Shown here piece by piece: positions 5,057 through 6,605 of a stretch of DNA of 6,605 nt (positions are counted from its first letter, which is position 1; every line of letters begins with the position of its first letter). The notes under the pieces were generated by a model that was not told the origin of the DNA, ran no database searches, and saw only the letters and a list, made by a program, of their open reading frames with translations. Both the position numbers and the translations under genes were made by a program. Location: contig CAIRYE010000048.1 of assembly GCA_903882765.1 (NCBI GenBank), positions 1 to 6,605 of the forward strand, read 5' to 3'. The DNA is from an uncultured Anaerolineae bacterium (GTDB lineage: Bacteria; Chloroflexota; Anaerolineae; Anaerolineales; Villigracilaceae).

Positions 5057-6605
5057 TCATTCAATAGGGGCAAAATCATCCGGCATTGCAAAGATCGCTT
5101 GCCAAGCTCCCGGAGTTTTTTCAGAGATCATCGTGTTTTTTGTCATCAAGGCAATAAAGGTTCTGCCGGGTTTTAATGGGAAGGGTTGTTTGTCCTCCCC
5201 CAGGAACTTGATCGGTCTGAGCAAGCCGGTGGTCTTTTCCCATTCACCATTGTTGGTGCTCCAGCGGATCTTATAGATATTTCCGTCTCGCAAAAGAAAG
5301 GCATACCCTTCCAGCCCGCAACACAGGTCAACATCGTATTGGCCATGCCTGAACACGTTGTAATCACCTAAAACAACGATGACATTTTCGAAGGTGATCT
5401 GCCGGCCTGTGAGTCGATCGATATCCGAGTGGAAGATCCCGCTGGCATCGATGTTGTCGGTAAATCGCGCGTATTTTCCTGAGACCATATCGTAATGCCA
5501 TTGCGATTGCGCGAATTGGTGAAATGAAACGAGTAGGCTGCTAGCTGGCCTGCCATTGTCCGGCACTTGTTGTGAGAAAAGGTTGCCCGAGTAATTGATG
5601 GGAATGTTGCTAACTTTGTTACCTTCAGCTAATTCTTTTAGGTGATCGATATCGAGCAGCGAGGTGTTCGGGGTATCCGCTCGCTCGCCGTAGATGATCT
5701 CACAAGCTTTTAATCGTTCAAGAATCCCCTCCCCCGCGCTAGCAAACACCAAGCAGCTGGAAGGAAACATGCGGTTGAAATCATCATAGGTGAGCCTGCC
5801 GGATCGGATCGGGCCGACATATGTTCTATCTGGGGCGATGTCGGAATCGGCAATGGGCAATTCTCCAGCATGTTCGGTGAAGCCGATATCGATATTTTCA
5901 TCGCTTATTCCGTAAAAAAAGAAAGGGATGAGACCATTTGGATCGATCAAGTCGCTGTCTTTGTTTCTAAAACCCGCGTTGGGTTTGGTGGCAGGGCGCG
6001 AAGTATCAACTTTGATAAAGTATCCAGTTTGGTCTATTTTGGAAGCGTCGAAGGCATAGAAGCCGTTGGAGTCTGTGCAAGTGGTAGCGATGGATGTGAC
6101 GCCATCTGCCTTTAGCAATTCCATGGCAACCCCACCAATTCCCGCTTCCCACGGATCCTGTAGACCGTTCTTATTCTCGTCGAACCAAACTCGGTTACCG
6201 ACCCAGGTTTTGTACTCCTGCCGCGTTTCGAAGTTCACCTCGCATTTGGATTTGTTCTGCGGAATGCGTTTTGGCAGATCGCCGTAAAAAGCAGCCAAGA
6301 AGCGAGTGGTTCCCTCGCCAATGAACAGCTCAATAACTTGGGAAGCAAACGACAACCCAGCTTGTGGTCGCGCGGAAATGGGTGAATTGCTGATGGATAC
6401 TAATACCGCTGGTAATTGCAGCGCGGATGGATCTTCCACCGGAAAGCCGGTAAGCGGATTGATCTCGGTTGAAAAATTTTCCAAGTCGGGGCCATACACT
6501 TTTGACGGTGCAAGCGCTTGCGTTGGTTGAACAGAGAAAGGGGTGGGGGTTGGTTGAGGGGCAGTGACGGCGGGGGCTGGACCTTCTGTGGAAAGCGGTG
6601 GTTCT
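5057..6605 (-). CDS. DUF3048 (YerB-like) extracytoplasmic protein with an inserted SdrD B-like module, 5' partial
   Basis: The frame is open to the right edge, giving 515 visible residues; numbers count from the first visible one. Residues 1-40 are a Pro/Thr/Ala-rich linker (with PTPTP), typical just after a lipoprotein or secretion signal, which would lie off the window. A GTG at 6497-6499 inside this frame is unlikely to be the start. NPLTGFPVEDP (49-59), RPQAG (79-83) and GEGTTRFLAAFYG (96-108) are the first half of the DUF3048 N-terminal domain; VGPIRSGR (263-270) and following are its second half. Between them lies an SdrD B-like module (about 134-242). The DUF3048 C-terminal domain follows from about 353: WHYDMVSGKYARF (369-381), H392/D394, TGRQI (399-403), ENVIVV (406-411) and LKPGRTFIAL (477-486). 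YerB of Bacillus is a lipoprotein of unknown function, so I give none here. Twelve bp upstream of alkD, probably cotranscribed. Confidence 0.85.
   Translation of the reverse strand, partial: EPPLSTEGPAPAVTAPQPTPTPFSVQPTQALAPSKVYGPDLENFSTEINPLTGFPVEDPSALQLPAVLVSISNSPISARPQAGLSFASQVIELFIGEGTTRFLAAFYGDLPKRIPQNKSKCEVNFETRQEYKTWVGNRVWFDENKNGLQDPWEAGIGGVAMELLKADGVTSIATTCTDSNGFYAFDASKIDQTGYFIKVDTSRPATKPNAGFRNKDSDLIDPNGLIPFFFYGISDENIDIGFTEHAGELPIADSDIAPDRTYVGPIRSGRLTYDDFNRMFPSSCLVFASAGEGILERLKACEIIYGERADTPNTSLLDIDHLKELAEGNKVSNIPINYSGNLFSQQVPDNGRPASSLLVSFHQFAQSQWHYDMVSGKYARFTDNIDASGIFHSDIDRLTGRQITFENVIVVLGDYNVFRHGQYDVDLCCGLEGYAFLLRDGNIYKIRWSTNNGEWEKTTGLLRPIKFLGEDKQPFPLKPGRTFIALMTKNTMISEKTPGAWQAIFAMPDDFAPIE
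5879..6205 (-). other. SdrD B-like (Cna B-type) domain nested inside DUF3048
   Basis: The translated segment runs from WVGNRVWFDENKNG to ENIDIGF. It has the opening GxxVWxDxNxNGxxDxxE pattern of SdrD B repeats, with a calcium-type loop D142-N144-N146-G147-D150-E153 (visible numbering). Next come GIGGVAMELL, a TDSNGFYAFD turn, and a closing IDIGF strand. Such modules are beta-sandwich spacers of surface proteins, stabilised by calcium. DUF3048 sequence lies on both sides, so this is an insertion and not a C-terminal tail. Confidence 0.8.

Noticed and set aside
6497..6499. GTG as the start of the DUF3048 protein
   Set aside because: The frame continues without a stop to the window edge through a Pro/Thr-rich linker, and starting here would leave no secretion signal.
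6540..6576. Four G-runs on the + strand resembling a G-quadruplex
   Set aside because: The runs are the complement of Pro and Thr codons in the low-complexity linker of the DUF3048 protein, and two loops are 8-10 nt long. Codon content explains them.

Overview
The window reads as ordinary chromosomal DNA of moderate GC from a bacterium. Domain content (a DUF3048 protein carrying an SdrD B-like module, a ChoD-like GMC oxidoreductase, a TipAS-type regulator tail) and mixed ATG/GTG/TTG starts would fit an environmental Chloroflexota (Anaerolineae-like) genome. This is a low-confidence guess by resemblance; there is no rRNA or other marker here.

Layout. One gene lies on the + strand at the left edge: the C-terminal part of a TipAS-domain protein, probably a MerR-family regulator whose DNA-binding half is off the window. 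Everything else (366 to the right edge) is one minus-strand run, to be read from right to left: a secreted or lipoprotein-like DUF3048 protein cut by the right edge, an AlkD-type DNA glycosylase with an apparent frameshift near its N-terminus, an acetyl-CoA acetyltransferase (thiolase), a DinB-fold protein, a ChoD-like FAD-dependent GMC oxidoreductase, and a YjjG-type HAD nucleotidase. Junctions are 12 bp, 4-bp overlap, 12-18 bp, a 34-40 bp overlap and 4-bp overlap, so the six genes very probably form one transcription unit whose promoter lies beyond the right edge. The + strand gene and the last gene of this run converge with only 3 bp between their stop codons. There is no stretch above 300 bp without a gene, and I saw no RNA gene, mobile element, CRISPR array or convincing terminator.

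How the genes might work together. AlkD (removal of alkylated bases), a YjjG-like nucleotidase (clearance of non-canonical pyrimidine nucleotides) and a DinB-fold protein (a superfamily that includes thiol-dependent detoxification enzymes) share a damage-control theme. The thiolase and GMC oxidase are lipid or CoA metabolism enzymes. Whether this is a functional module or just a compact housekeeping cluster cannot be decided from one window.

Most worth a second look: (1) alkD, where one missing A in an A6 run at 5002-5007 separates a clear GTG start with Shine-Dalgarno and the first 14 codons from the rest of the gene; (2) the DUF3048 protein, where an SdrD B-like module with a DxNxNGxxD calcium-type loop sits inside the DUF3048 N-terminal domain; (3) a ferredoxin-like CxxCxxCxxxC motif in the GMC oxidoreductase. 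I did not find convincing evidence of a wholly new system.
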